A stretch of 64,000 bases of DNA from Candidatus Saccharimonadota bacterium. GTDB taxonomy: Bacteria > Patescibacteriota > Saccharimonadia > Saccharimonadales > Saccharimonadaceae. The stretch covers positions 10,920-74,919 of the forward strand of contig CAJPLU010000002.1 in the NCBI GenBank assembly GCA_905371595.1, written 5' to 3'. A program made the translations under genes and the position numbers. The notes beneath the pieces were generated by a model, which did no database searches, was not told the origin of the DNA, and saw nothing but the letters and a program-made list of their open reading frames with translations. This document shows positions 23,706-32,291 of this stretch, one piece after another. Each line of letters starts with the position of its first letter. Position 1 is the first letter of the stretch.

Positions 23706-25544
23706 ATGATGAACGGCTACAACGACAACATACATCAACAACAAATTGACAAGCTAGCGCAGCTCTTTCCCGAGGTAGTCACCGAGGGTAAAATCGACTG
23801 GCAGAAGCTCCAGGCGACTCTGGGCGAGGCGGTTGATTTGGGTGAGCGCTACGGGCTTAGCTGGAAGGGCAAGAGTGATGTCTTCGCTACCATCCAGGAA
23901 AAGACTGTCCAGACACTTCACTCCGACCAGGCAAACTCTGTCGACTGGGAGACGACCGGTAATATGTTTATCGAGGGCAATAACCTGGTGGCGCTGAAGA
24001 TTTTGCACAAGGCGTATTACAGTAAGGTCAAGATGATCTACATTGACCCGCCCTACAACACTGGCAATGATTTCATCTACAAGGACGACTTCAAGCAGAC
24101 ACGCCGTAGCTATGAGGCGGAGGCAGGCATCACCGATGATGAGGGTAACGTTGTGCGGGATGATGGCCTGCGCACCAATACCGGCGGGCATAAGCATAGC
24201 AACTGGCTGAACATGATGTATCCACGCCTCTTCTTGGCACGCAACTTGCTCCGCCAAGACGGCGTTATCTTCGTCAGCATCGACGACAACGAAGTCCACA
24301 ATCTCCGCCTGATGATGAATGAGATATTTGGGGAGGAGAATTTTGTAGGGGAGTATATTTGGCACAAAAAAGTTACTGGTGGCTATGATAATGAGAATAT
24401 AAACACGCAACACGAATATATTATTGTTTACGCACGGCATTACAGCGGTAATCTTCTAGTTGGTGAGGAAAAAGAGACCAAATATACTCTAGAAGATGAA
24501 GATGGTCGTAAATTTAAGTGGGATAGTCTTTGGAACGTTGGCGGGCTAACATATTCAAAGTCTTTGGACTATCCAATAACTGCACCAGATGGAACGGATA
24601 TTTGGCCAATAGGCGAAAGAGGAGTTGCTTTTTGGTTATGGAGCAGAAACAAAGTAGAAGAAAACCGTAATAAATTGAAATTTGAGCAAAAACCAGATGG
24701 TAGTTGGCGAGTATATAAGAGGGTTTATGCGTCTGACAGCGTGGTGTCAGGATCAATTTTAGACAAAACTATCGTGAAAGGTAACACATATTCCTCTCGA
24801 GAGATAAAAGATATGTTTGATGATACGAAACTATTTGATTATGCAAAGCCAACTCCATTGATAAAATATCTAGTTGCGCGAGGCAGTTCAAATGACGACA
24901 TCGTCCTCGACTTCTTCTCTGGCTCTGGCACAACCGCTCATGCTGTTACCGAGCTTAACGCCGAAGACGGCGGCAATCGTCGCTGGATTTGCGTGCAGCT
25001 GCCTGAGCTGACTGACGAGAAGTCGGAGGCTTATAAAGCTGGCTACCGCACCATCGCCGACATTGCTCGTGAGCGTATCCGCCGAGCGGGCGCTAAAATC
25101 CGTACTGACCAGGCAGACAAGCTAGCGTCTCGCAACGTCCCGCTTGACCTTGGCTTCCGGGCGTATCGGGTGGATGATAGTAACTTCAAGCAGTGGAACA
25201 AGCTGGTTTCTGACCCAGAGGAGATTCGCCAGCAGGCGCTCGCTAACCTCGACCCGCTAGAGGAGGGTACGACTGATGACGACCTGCTGACCGAGCTCCT
25301 GCTCAAGTGTGGCATCTCGCCGCTGGCGAAGATTGAGCAGCATGATAATTTCTGCTTTATCCCGTCCGAAAAGCTTGTCATTTGTCTGGCGCACTCCATG
25401 ACGGAGGAATTATTTGCGACCATCCTTGCCGTCAAACCATCATCCATCATCCTCCTCGACCGAGCCTTCGGTAACGACATCAATCTAAAAGTAAACCTAC
25501 TCCTGCAAGCCGAACGGCAAGGTGTAGAAGCGGAGGTGGTGTGA
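23706..25544 (+). CDS. mod: type III restriction-modification DNA methyltransferase (Mod)
   Basis: An adenine-N6 methyltransferase that recognises DNA for both methylation and restriction. The 612-aa protein has beta-class motif order: DPPYNTGND (motif IV) at residue 114, the target recognition domain in the middle, and LDFFSGSGTTAHA (motif I, SAM binding) at about residue 402. The ends are GC-rich, but roughly 24310-24890, encoding the recognition domain, is distinctly AT-rich, as if replaced by recombination. The gene starts 9 bp after fic, and its stop overlaps the DUF4145 gene (ATGATGG context, 4 bp). The recognition sequence cannot be predicted. Confidence 0.93.
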   Translation: MMNGYNDNIHQQQIDKLAQLFPEVVTEGKIDWQKLQATLGEAVDLGERYGLSWKGKSDVFATIQEKTVQTLHSDQANSVDWETTGNMFIEGNNLVALKILHKAYYSKVKMIYIDPPYNTGNDFIYKDDFKQTRRSYEAEAGITDDEGNVVRDDGLRTNTGGHKHSNWLNMMYPRLFLARNLLRQDGVIFVSIDDNEVHNLRLMMNEIFGEENFVGEYIWHKKVTGGYDNENINTQHEYIIVYARHYSGNLLVGEEKETKYTLEDEDGRKFKWDSLWNVGGLTYSKSLDYPITAPDGTDIWPIGERGVAFWLWSRNKVEENRNKLKFEQKPDGSWRVYKRVYASDSVVSGSILDKTIVKGNTYSSREIKDMFDDTKLFDYAKPTPLIKYLVARGSSNDDIVLDFFSGSGTTAHAVTELNAEDGGNRRWICVQLPELTDEKSEAYKAGYRTIADIARERIRRAGAKIRTDQADKLASRNVPLDLGFRAYRVDDSNFKQWNKLVSDPEEIRQQALANLDPLEEGTTDDDLLTELLLKCGISPLAKIEQHDNFCFIPSEKLVICLAHSMTEELFATILAVKPSSIILLDRAFGNDINLKVNLLLQAERQGVEAEVV

Positions 25545-26146
25545 TGGCGGATCTAAATTCAATATATTGCCCAAAATGTAGGTGTCACACCAATCTCATC
25601 TATAGGGCTGGGTATGAAAGATCTATAACGGGTGGTAAATATTTATATCACGCAGTTGAAGAATGCAATAATTGTCAACAACATTTTTTAACGATAAGGC
25701 TTAATGGTCAATATGGTAAAAAAATACTAAAATCCTATCCCGAAAGCTTACCAAAAACAGTAAATAGCCTGATCTCAGATAGTGTTAAAAAGGATTTTGA
25801 GGAAGCTCTTCTATGTCAATCTGTCGGGGCGTATAGAGGAGCTGCTGTCTTGGCTAGGCGAGCAGTTCAGTTAATATGTTTGGACAAGGGCGCGAAAAAA
25901 GGTGAAAAATTGCATAAACAGATTGAAGAGCTTTTTGATAATAATATTATCACGCAGGATATAAAGGACTGGGCTGATGAAGTTAGGTATATAGGTAATG
26001 ATGCTGCTCATCCGAATAAGGAAGAAGTGAATAAAGAGGATTCAGAAGATATTTTAGAACTTCTTGAGTCGTTATGTGACGTTTTGTATGTAGCGCCAGC
26101 CAGGGCTGCTAAACGAAAACAAAAACGAAAGGGTATGGCAGAATGA
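25541..26146 (+). CDS. DUF4145 (HEPN-like) protein with zinc ribbon
   Basis: A 201-aa protein. The N-terminal zinc ribbon is CPKC (residues 10-13) and CNNC (about 44-47). The C-terminal helical DUF4145 domain contains GAYRGAAVLARRAVQLICLD and DEVRYIGNDAAHPN. DUF4145 is HEPN-related and is often encoded beside restriction genes. The Arg and His of RYIGNDAAH are spaced a little wider than the usual HEPN RNase motif, so nuclease activity is doubtful. It overlaps mod at its start and the next gene at its stop. Base composition is clearly more AT-rich than the ends of mod. Confidence 0.85.
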   Translation: MMADLNSIYCPKCRCHTNLIYRAGYERSITGGKYLYHAVEECNNCQQHFLTIRLNGQYGKKILKSYPESLPKTVNSLISDSVKKDFEEALLCQSVGAYRGAAVLARRAVQLICLDKGAKKGEKLHKQIEELFDNNIITQDIKDWADEVRYIGNDAAHPNKEEVNKEDSEDILELLESLCDVLYVAPARAAKRKQKRKGMAE

Positions 26147-27132
26147 GCCGGGCTAACACTATTGATGGCAGCTATTTGTATATGACCTTTCGTGGTCCAA
26201 GTGTTGATGCTGGTGAAATGGATATAGGTCAGGCAAGTAGAGTGTTTGCTGCGCTTGATAAGTGGAAGAAGCAATACGAAAAAGAGTTTGCACCAGATAA
26301 TAATTTCAGCATAAAACTTAAATCTGTAGAGAAAGGTTGTACAGATTTTCACTTTATAGTTGAAGCACTGAAAGCTGGCTGGCTACCTATGACGATATTT
26401 GCCACCAGCAAGCTTGCGAACGCTCCTGGTGTCAAAGATTTTTTGCAAGAAATTGGCAAAGAGTTTGGTAAACAGGTTGCTTTAAAAATTGCTAGTAAGG
26501 GTAAAACTTTAACAGAATCAGCTCCCTACATAGAAAATAATAAAGTCATGGTCGATGTTTTTAGCGGTAAAAATAAAATTGGTAGTATGGAAAAAAGGTC
26601 AACAGATTTTTATCGTAAAAGCAATAAATCGTTAAACGACCTTTATGTTTTGGAAGCTAACAAGATAACAGAAGCGGAGGTGGGGTATAAAATACAAGGT
26701 TCAGACAGATGCAGTTTAGCAACGATAAAACTAACTAATAGAGAGTCATTTATTGAAGATAACCCGAAAGACAAACTGGCCGATAGATTGCTTGAGCCGT
26801 TTGATGAGAGGAAAGCTGAAGAAGTGAGGATTGTAGGTAGGTTTATTGATTCTTATGGATTGGCACAAAAGTATCAGTTTGCGTTACAGGTTAGAGAAGA
26901 TGTTGGTATGTATGGCAAACAGAAAGTGCTATGTGAAATGCCAGCTGAATTAATTTCGCCAACATATGATTTACTGAAGCCTGAAAATAGGAAGAATGTT
27001 ACCGTCAAGGGGCTAGCCACACGTGATAACGAAAATCGTTTAGATAAGATGAAAGTAGAATGGTATAGCAACAATCCTGACCATAATCCTGATCAAACAG
27101 ATATGATGAACTATCTTGGAGGGGATGCGTAA
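26143..27132 (+). CDS. unrecognised protein inside the type III restriction operon
   Basis: A 329-aa protein with no family I can name. It has an alternating pattern of predicted strands and helices. A moderately hydrophobic stretch (AGWLPMTIFATSKLANAPG, about residues 78-96) is too weak for a sure membrane helix. The second half (SLATIKLTNRESF, KYQFALQVREDVG, NVTVKGLATRDNE) looks beta-rich. It overlaps DUF4145 by 4 bp and its stop abuts the rhuM start (TAATG). AT-rich. The coupled position suggests it is made with Mod and Res; a regulator, specificity factor or effector are all possible. Confidence 0.7.
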   Translation: MSRANTIDGSYLYMTFRGPSVDAGEMDIGQASRVFAALDKWKKQYEKEFAPDNNFSIKLKSVEKGCTDFHFIVEALKAGWLPMTIFATSKLANAPGVKDFLQEIGKEFGKQVALKIASKGKTLTESAPYIENNKVMVDVFSGKNKIGSMEKRSTDFYRKSNKSLNDLYVLEANKITEAEVGYKIQGSDRCSLATIKLTNRESFIEDNPKDKLADRLLEPFDERKAEEVRIVGRFIDSYGLAQKYQFALQVREDVGMYGKQKVLCEMPAELISPTYDLLKPENRKNVTVKGLATRDNENRLDKMKVEWYSNNPDHNPDQTDMMNYLGGDA

Positions 27133-28097
27133 TGACGAATAGCGAATTCTTGCTTTACAAAACCTCCGACAATAATGTCTCCATCAATGTCCAAATTCAA
27201 GACGAAACAGTTTGGCTGACACAGGAGCAAATGGCGGAGTTGTTTAGTAAGTCAAAGCCGACAATTAACGAGCACATCAAGAATATTTATACAGAAAAAG
27301 AGCTATCAGAAGAGGCGACGATGAGAAAATTCGGAAATTCCGAATTTTCTACAAAGCCGACGAATTATTACAATCTTGACGTCATTATCTCCGTTGGCTA
27401 TCGTGTCAAGTCATTGCGTGGTACGCAGTTTCGTCAGTGGGCGACTAAGCGGCTGCGTGAGTACATTATCAAAGGCTTTACAATGGATGACGAAAGGCTA
27501 AAGCAAGGTGGTGGGCGTTATTTCAGGGAACTTCTCCAGCGCATTCGCGATATCCGTAGTAGCGAGCGTAATCTATATCAGCAGGTGACGGATATTTATG
27601 CGACGAGTATTGATTATAAAGAGGACGCCAAGCTGACCAGACAATTTTTTGCGATGGTGCAGAATAAAATGCATGTTGCAGCGCACGGCAAGACTGCGGC
27701 TGAGCTGGTTTATGAGAGAGCGGATGCTAAGAAGCCCAATATGGGACTGACGAATTTCAAAGGTAATTATATTACTTCGGACGACGTTAAAGTCGCTAAG
27801 AACTATCTAAGCGAGGAAGAGTTGAATATTCTGAATCTGATTGTCTCGCAGTACCTTGATTTTGCTGAGTTGCAAGCAACCAGGCAGAAAGCGATGACAA
27901 TGCAGCAGTGGATAGACAAGCTAGATGAATTTCTGAAGATTAGCGATTCATCAGTGCTTGTCGGAGCTGGCAAAATTAAACACGAACAAGCGATGACCAA
28001 GGCGAAGCGTGAGTTTAAGAAATACCGTGATGAGGAAATGCGCCAACTGGAGAGTGATTTTGATAAGGCAACAAAAGAGCTAAGAAGAAGGGGATAA
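27132..28097 (+). CDS. RhuM family protein
   Basis: A 321-aa protein of the RhuM (virulence RhuM/DUF) family. The N-terminal DNA-binding-like region ETVWLTQEQMAELFSKSKPT, followed by TINEHIKNIY, is the hallmark, with NYYNLDVIISVGYRVKSLRG and TQFRQWATKRLREYIIKGF after it. The second half is a long helical region rich in Lys and Glu. Members are common in pathogenicity and restriction islands, and the molecular role is not known. Here it lies between mod and res, a placement seen in other type I and III systems. It may regulate the island. Confidence 0.9.
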   Translation: MTNSEFLLYKTSDNNVSINVQIQDETVWLTQEQMAELFSKSKPTINEHIKNIYTEKELSEEATMRKFGNSEFSTKPTNYYNLDVIISVGYRVKSLRGTQFRQWATKRLREYIIKGFTMDDERLKQGGGRYFRELLQRIRDIRSSERNLYQQVTDIYATSIDYKEDAKLTRQFFAMVQNKMHVAAHGKTAAELVYERADAKKPNMGLTNFKGNYITSDDVKVAKNYLSEEELNILNLIVSQYLDFAELQATRQKAMTMQQWIDKLDEFLKISDSSVLVGAGKIKHEQAMTKAKREFKKYRDEEMRQLESDFDKATKELRRRG

Positions 28098-28100
28098 TTC

Positions 28101-28706
28101 ATGAAGGGTACTATAGAAGATAATTTAGAAGCTGCAATAGATATTTTTTCAAAGAGTATCTCTGGTGATAGGCTAACAGATCAGCAGTTAGATGTACTAA
28201 CTAATATACCTGTTGTTAAAAATATAACTGCGATAGCTCGGTTTTACGGATCCATACGCGAAGCTTCTACGGTGAAGAAAATTGTGAAATTTATAGAAAC
28301 ACTGCAAAAGGGACACCTAGATAAGGAGTGTTATGAAAGATTAAAGAAAAAATATGGTGATGAAAAAATACTAGAGGAGGTATTATTTCGCATTGATCGT
28401 ATGAGGTCCGTAGCGCATGTTAAAATCCAAGCCCATCTATATAGAGCGCTTTTGGAAGAAAAGATCACTTGGGACAGGTTTATTCAAATATGTGACGCTG
28501 TTGAACAACTGAGTGTTGTAGACATAGACAAGGAAACTGGCCTAGGCGATCCTGGTTCAAGCTTTATATCTTCCGGTCTTGTGTATCTATATTACAATAA
28601 CGATGTTCCACCTAGGATTGCTCGTAATGGCCGTTTCTATAATGATTTTTGGAATTATGGGCTAGAACCCTATCAGAAAGAGGTTAATAATGAATCAGCT
28701 ATCTGA
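28101..28706 (+). CDS. unrecognised helical protein of the restriction island
   Basis: A 201-aa, mostly helical protein without a known motif. A membrane-free, Lys/Glu-rich centre (KKIVKFIETLQKG, KECYERLKKKYGDEKILEE) is followed by SSFISSGLVYLYYNNDVPPR near the C-terminus. It starts 3 bp after rhuM ends and overlaps a 35-codon frame at 28690. Strongly AT-rich compared with res. Its position inside a coupled mod-res operon suggests a defence-related role. I cannot assign a function. Confidence 0.65.
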   Translation: MKGTIEDNLEAAIDIFSKSISGDRLTDQQLDVLTNIPVVKNITAIARFYGSIREASTVKKIVKFIETLQKGHLDKECYERLKKKYGDEKILEEVLFRIDRMRSVAHVKIQAHLYRALLEEKITWDRFIQICDAVEQLSVVDIDKETGLGDPGSSFISSGLVYLYYNNDVPPRIARNGRFYNDFWNYGLEPYQKEVNNESAI

Positions 28707-28797
28707 TGATACGAGTGATTTATTACTATTAAACAGATACGTAAAGATGGAAGAGTTTTTTGTTAAAGAAAACTTAGAATTCGGGGCAGTGTTATGA
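28690..28797 (+). CDS. 35-aa coupled microprotein between the unknown gene and res
   Basis: ATG 28690 opens a 35-codon frame (MNQLSDDTSDLLLLNRY, KMEEFFVKENLEFGAVL) ending in TGA 28795-28797. It overlaps the previous gene by 17 bp and the res start codon by 4 bp (ATGA). GAGGTTA precedes it. Both ends are coupled in the same way as the larger genes. Without it, res would begin 87 bp after the previous stop with no ribosome site. It may be a real acidic microprotein or only a translational relay to res. Confidence 0.5.
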   Translation: MNQLSDDTSDLLLLNRYVKMEEFFVKENLEFGAVL

Positions 28798-31514
28798 AGC
28801 TCCAATTCGAATCCAACCAGCAATACCAACTCGACGCCATCGATGCAGTGGTGGATATATTTGATGGGCAGCCAGCGGACAGTGACGATGCGACTCGCTA
28901 TATGGATCAGGGTGGGCAGTTAAGCTTGGAAGCGACAATCGCTAGAGGAAATAGCTTGATGCTGGATATGGCGCAGATTACTAAAAATATGTGTACAGTT
29001 CAGAAGCGAAATGATGTCTCGACGGATGAAAATAGTCTGATTAGCAGACCTGGAGTGTTAGAGAGTTTACCTTATGGCATGAACTTCTCCATCGAGATGG
29101 AGACCGGTACCGGAAAAACGTATGTGTACTTGCGGACGATTCATGAACTGCATCAGTGCTACGGCTGGAAGAAGTTTATTATCGTGGTGCCGAGCGTGGC
29201 GATTCGTGAAGGTGTACTGAAGAATTTGGCGATCACCAGGGAGCACTTCGCCGATCTTTATAGTAAGCCGGAGATGGATTACTACGTCTGGGACAGCAAG
29301 AAAACAGGTCAGGCTCGTGAGTTTGCCACGAACGATACCTTGCAGATCATGGTGATTACCATTGATAGCTTTGCTAAGGCGCAGAATGTGATGAATCGGC
29401 AGAGTGACTATGGTCGGCCGCTCGATTTTATCAAGGCTACTCACCCGGTAGTTATTCTCGACGAGCCGCAAAATATGGAGACCGACATACGGCGGAATGC
29501 TATTGCCAGTCTCAATCCGCTGTGTACGCTGCGCTATAGTGCCACGCACAAGCACTTATACAATTTGCTTTACCGGCTGACTCCGGTCGATGCCTATGAT
29601 AAAGGCTTGGTCAAGAAGATCGAGGTGCATAGTGTCCAGAGTGAGGATAATTATAATGATGCATATATCAATGTGTTGTCGTTGGAGCGCCAGTCGAAGA
29701 CTCGCTCATTCGCCAAGATAGAGGTGGATGCGAGTGATGAGTATGGCTTGCAACGCAAGATCATCAAGGCTTTTCCGGGTGATGACCTGGAGGTGAAGAC
29801 AGGGCGTTCGGTCTATGCCGGCTACTATGTCGAGTCGATCAATCACGGCGATGATTGCGTCGAGTTTAGTAATGGTAAAGTAGTGTACGTTGGTCAGCGT
29901 GATGAAAGTCTGCATGATGACATCATCAAGCGACAGATTGAACTGACGATTGACGATCACTTTGATAAACAGCGCCGACTGGGGTGCAGCGTCAAAGTGC
30001 TGAGCCTATTCTTTATCGATAAAGTGGCAAATTATCGTGAGTATACGGCGAATGGCGCCCGGAAAGGCAAATTTGCCAAGTGGTTTGAGGAAGCCTACGC
30101 CAAGGTAGCGTCTAAACCAAAATATGCCGGCGTGATGGACGGTTTGTCGGCGAGTGAGGTGCACGATGGCTACTTTGCGGCGGACAAGAGTGGTCAGTGG
30201 AAAGACTCTCGTGACACCAAGGGCGAGGGCGGCCGTACTAAGGATGACGATACGGCGTATAACTTGATCATGAAGGACAAGGAAAGACTACTGGATACCG
30301 GCGAGCCGCTACGGTTTATCTTTAGCCACTCGGCACTGCGTGAGGGCTGGGATAATCCTAATGTATTTCAGATCTGCACGCTTAATGAGACGTCGAGTCA
30401 GATGAAAAAGCGCCAAGAGATCGGGCGAGGGTTGCGCCTGCCGGTTGATATTGATGGACAACGAGTGCATGATGATAGCATCAACGTACTAACAGTAGTG
30501 GCTAATGAGAGTTACGCAGAGTTTAGCCGTAAGCTTCAGACAGAGATTGAGGAAGAGACCGGCATTCATTTCGGCGGACGAATCAAGAATCGTGACAATC
30601 GACGAGTCGTCAGGTTTCAGAAATCACGGGCGCTTGATCCGGCCTTTAAGGAATTATGGGATAAAATTAAGCATAAGACGACTTATCGGGTGGCAATTGA
30701 TACAGAGAAGTTAGTAACGGAGGCGGCTAATGAATTAGCGCAGGTCGCTATTAGCAAACCGCATATCGCTGATATTAAAACACTGATTGATTCTATGAAT
30801 AATGATAGTGGTTTTATGGTGCGCGAGACTGGTTTTAATACGTATGCGGCACACCAAACTGAGGTAAAGATACCGAATTTGTTAGCGGATATTCAACGTC
30901 GGACACAAATGACCCGCCGGGTGATATTTGAGGTGCTTGATCAGGCGGGGATGTTTGAGCAGATATCTATCAACCCACAGCAGGTTATTGACGAGGCGGT
31001 TCGGGCGATTAATCGGGTGAAGCAGCGCTTGGCAGTTGACGGTGTTAAATATCACAGAACGGGTGAGTATTATGGCATGACATTGTTTGAGAATAGTGAA
31101 TTACAGGCATACCTGTATGATGCGGTGATAAAGAGTGGTGCAGTTGCAGTGACTGATCAAGCCAAAACTATCTACGATTATGTGGCAGTCGATTCGGAGG
31201 TTGAGCGTGAATTCATGCAATCGCTGGAGGATAATGCCGACGTGAAATTCTACATCAAGCTACCAGGTTGGTTCAAAATTGATACCCCGGTTGGCAAATA
31301 TAATCCAGATTGGGCGGTGGCGTTTGATGGCGATAGACGGATTTACTTTGTGGCGGAGACGAAAGGCTCGGATGATATTAACGATAATCACTTGAGCGCT
31401 AATGAACGAGGTAAAATTACTGCGGCCCAGGCTCACTTTGCTACATTAGGAGTACGATATGTGGCACCAGTGAGAGATTGGAAAAACACAGTAACGAGGT
31501 TAAGAAATGGATAG
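28794..31514 (+). CDS. res: type III restriction enzyme, helicase/nuclease subunit (Res)
   Basis: ATP-dependent DNA sliding and cleavage subunit that works with Mod. At 906 aa it has superfamily 2 motifs: METGTGKTYVYL (Walker A), LDEPQNME (DExx box), YSATHKHLY (motif III-like) and QEIGRGLRLPVD (motif VI). The C-terminal PD-(D/E)xK nuclease is visible: Asp839 in NPDWAVAF, then Glu855 and Lys857 in AETKGS. No frameshift or stop is present, so the enzyme looks complete. It is coupled to the 35-aa frame upstream and overlaps the membrane protein gene by 8 bp. Confidence 0.95.
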   Translation: MKLQFESNQQYQLDAIDAVVDIFDGQPADSDDATRYMDQGGQLSLEATIARGNSLMLDMAQITKNMCTVQKRNDVSTDENSLISRPGVLESLPYGMNFSIEMETGTGKTYVYLRTIHELHQCYGWKKFIIVVPSVAIREGVLKNLAITREHFADLYSKPEMDYYVWDSKKTGQAREFATNDTLQIMVITIDSFAKAQNVMNRQSDYGRPLDFIKATHPVVILDEPQNMETDIRRNAIASLNPLCTLRYSATHKHLYNLLYRLTPVDAYDKGLVKKIEVHSVQSEDNYNDAYINVLSLERQSKTRSFAKIEVDASDEYGLQRKIIKAFPGDDLEVKTGRSVYAGYYVESINHGDDCVEFSNGKVVYVGQRDESLHDDIIKRQIELTIDDHFDKQRRLGCSVKVLSLFFIDKVANYREYTANGARKGKFAKWFEEAYAKVASKPKYAGVMDGLSASEVHDGYFAADKSGQWKDSRDTKGEGGRTKDDDTAYNLIMKDKERLLDTGEPLRFIFSHSALREGWDNPNVFQICTLNETSSQMKKRQEIGRGLRLPVDIDGQRVHDDSINVLTVVANESYAEFSRKLQTEIEEETGIHFGGRIKNRDNRRVVRFQKSRALDPAFKELWDKIKHKTTYRVAIDTEKLVTEAANELAQVAISKPHIADIKTLIDSMNNDSGFMVRETGFNTYAAHQTEVKIPNLLADIQRRTQMTRRVIFEVLDQAGMFEQISINPQQVIDEAVRAINRVKQRLAVDGVKYHRTGEYYGMTLFENSELQAYLYDAVIKSGAVAVTDQAKTIYDYVAVDSEVEREFMQSLEDNADVKFYIKLPGWFKIDTPVGKYNPDWAVAFDGDRRIYFVAETKGSDDINDNHLSANERGKITAAQAHFATLGVRYVAPVRDWKNTVTRLRNG

Positions 31515-32109
31515 TATACGGCTAACTCCTGAGCAGGATCAGCAACTACAAGAAGCTCGAAAAAGGGCTGCTGATAGCACGAATGTGCTCAATGAATCAA
31601 GTCAAGATATACGAGAAGGAAGAATAGATATATTCGATCAGATTGCAAGATACTCTGGCGGCACGGCTTCAGTGATGTTCACTTTCCTTGGTGTTCTTAT
31701 TGGATTAAAGAATGGCAAAGTACATATTGATTGTAGTTTTATCGCTGCAATGATGCTTTTTGTTGTCTGTATTGTCATATCGTTGTTTTTGCGTCAAGCT
31801 ACGAGGCTCTATGGTTATTATCAAACTAATCAGCTGAGATTGGATAGCCTACGTGACATGCGTACACTTGAAAAGGATGTTCTTCAGGACCATAACCCCG
31901 AAGCTAATACAAGAAAAGATACCTCAAATGTCCATACAGAATTAGAGAAAGCAGCCAATAGGATAGATGCTGAAAAAGCAAGAAACCAAAAGAAATCTAG
32001 ACTATGGAGCCTAATTTTTAAACATGGCCCATGGCTGCTCTATATAGCATTTGCTGGTGCGTATGTACTTTTGTTCTTTTTTGTTGTCAATGTTTCTAGT
32101 AATTTATAA
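31507..32109 (+). CDS. membrane protein at the end of the restriction operon
   Basis: A 200-aa protein. A charged N-terminal helix (residues 1-45) is followed by two close membrane helices (about 50-66 and 76-96), a long charged coiled region (about 100-165), and a C-terminal membrane helix (about 172-195, PWLLYIAFAGAYVLLFFFVV). No family is recognised. It starts 8 bp inside res, so it is translated with the restriction enzyme. Small multi-helix membrane proteins in defence operons often act as effectors that damage the membrane; that role is inference here. Confidence 0.7.
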   Translation: MDSIRLTPEQDQQLQEARKRAADSTNVLNESSQDIREGRIDIFDQIARYSGGTASVMFTFLGVLIGLKNGKVHIDCSFIAAMMLFVVCIVISLFLRQATRLYGYYQTNQLRLDSLRDMRTLEKDVLQDHNPEANTRKDTSNVHTELEKAANRIDAEKARNQKKSRLWSLIFKHGPWLLYIAFAGAYVLLFFFVVNVSSNL

Positions 32110-32113
32110 ACAG

Positions 32114-32290
32114 GAGTTGATACTGTTGAAAGTTAACGTCAAAAAGACGTTGGCAAAATACGGCTACCCGCCAGATCAGTAGGTGTTGGCAACTGACATG
32201 GTGCTAGAGCAAGCCAAGCGTTATGGTAACGAATGGAGTCAGAAGCGCGCCGTATATGAAGCTGGTGGTGGGGCGAGCTTGCTAGATTAA
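32114..32290 (+). pseudogene. hsdR: C-terminal remnant of a type I restriction subunit (HsdR)
   Basis: The frame 32114-32290 reads VKKTLAKYGYPPDQ, a TAG stop (32168-32170), then VLATDMVLEQAKRYGNEW and a short tail to TAA. This matches the end of HsdR proteins, where a (V)KxLLxKYxYPPDxQ segment precedes an ATxxVLxQAE helix. The remaining ~950 residues of the gene are absent. The internal stop and lack of a start make it a pseudogene. It lies directly against the type III operon, which suggests a replaced type I system. Confidence 0.65.
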
Positions 32291-32291
32291 T

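Noticed and set aside
23754..24440. Minus-strand open frame of 228 codons inside mod
   Set aside because: Antisense to conserved methyltransferase motifs and without recognisable domains.
22539..32290. Prophage or integrative element
   Set aside because: No integrase, phage structural gene, terminal repeat or tRNA junction was found around the defence island.
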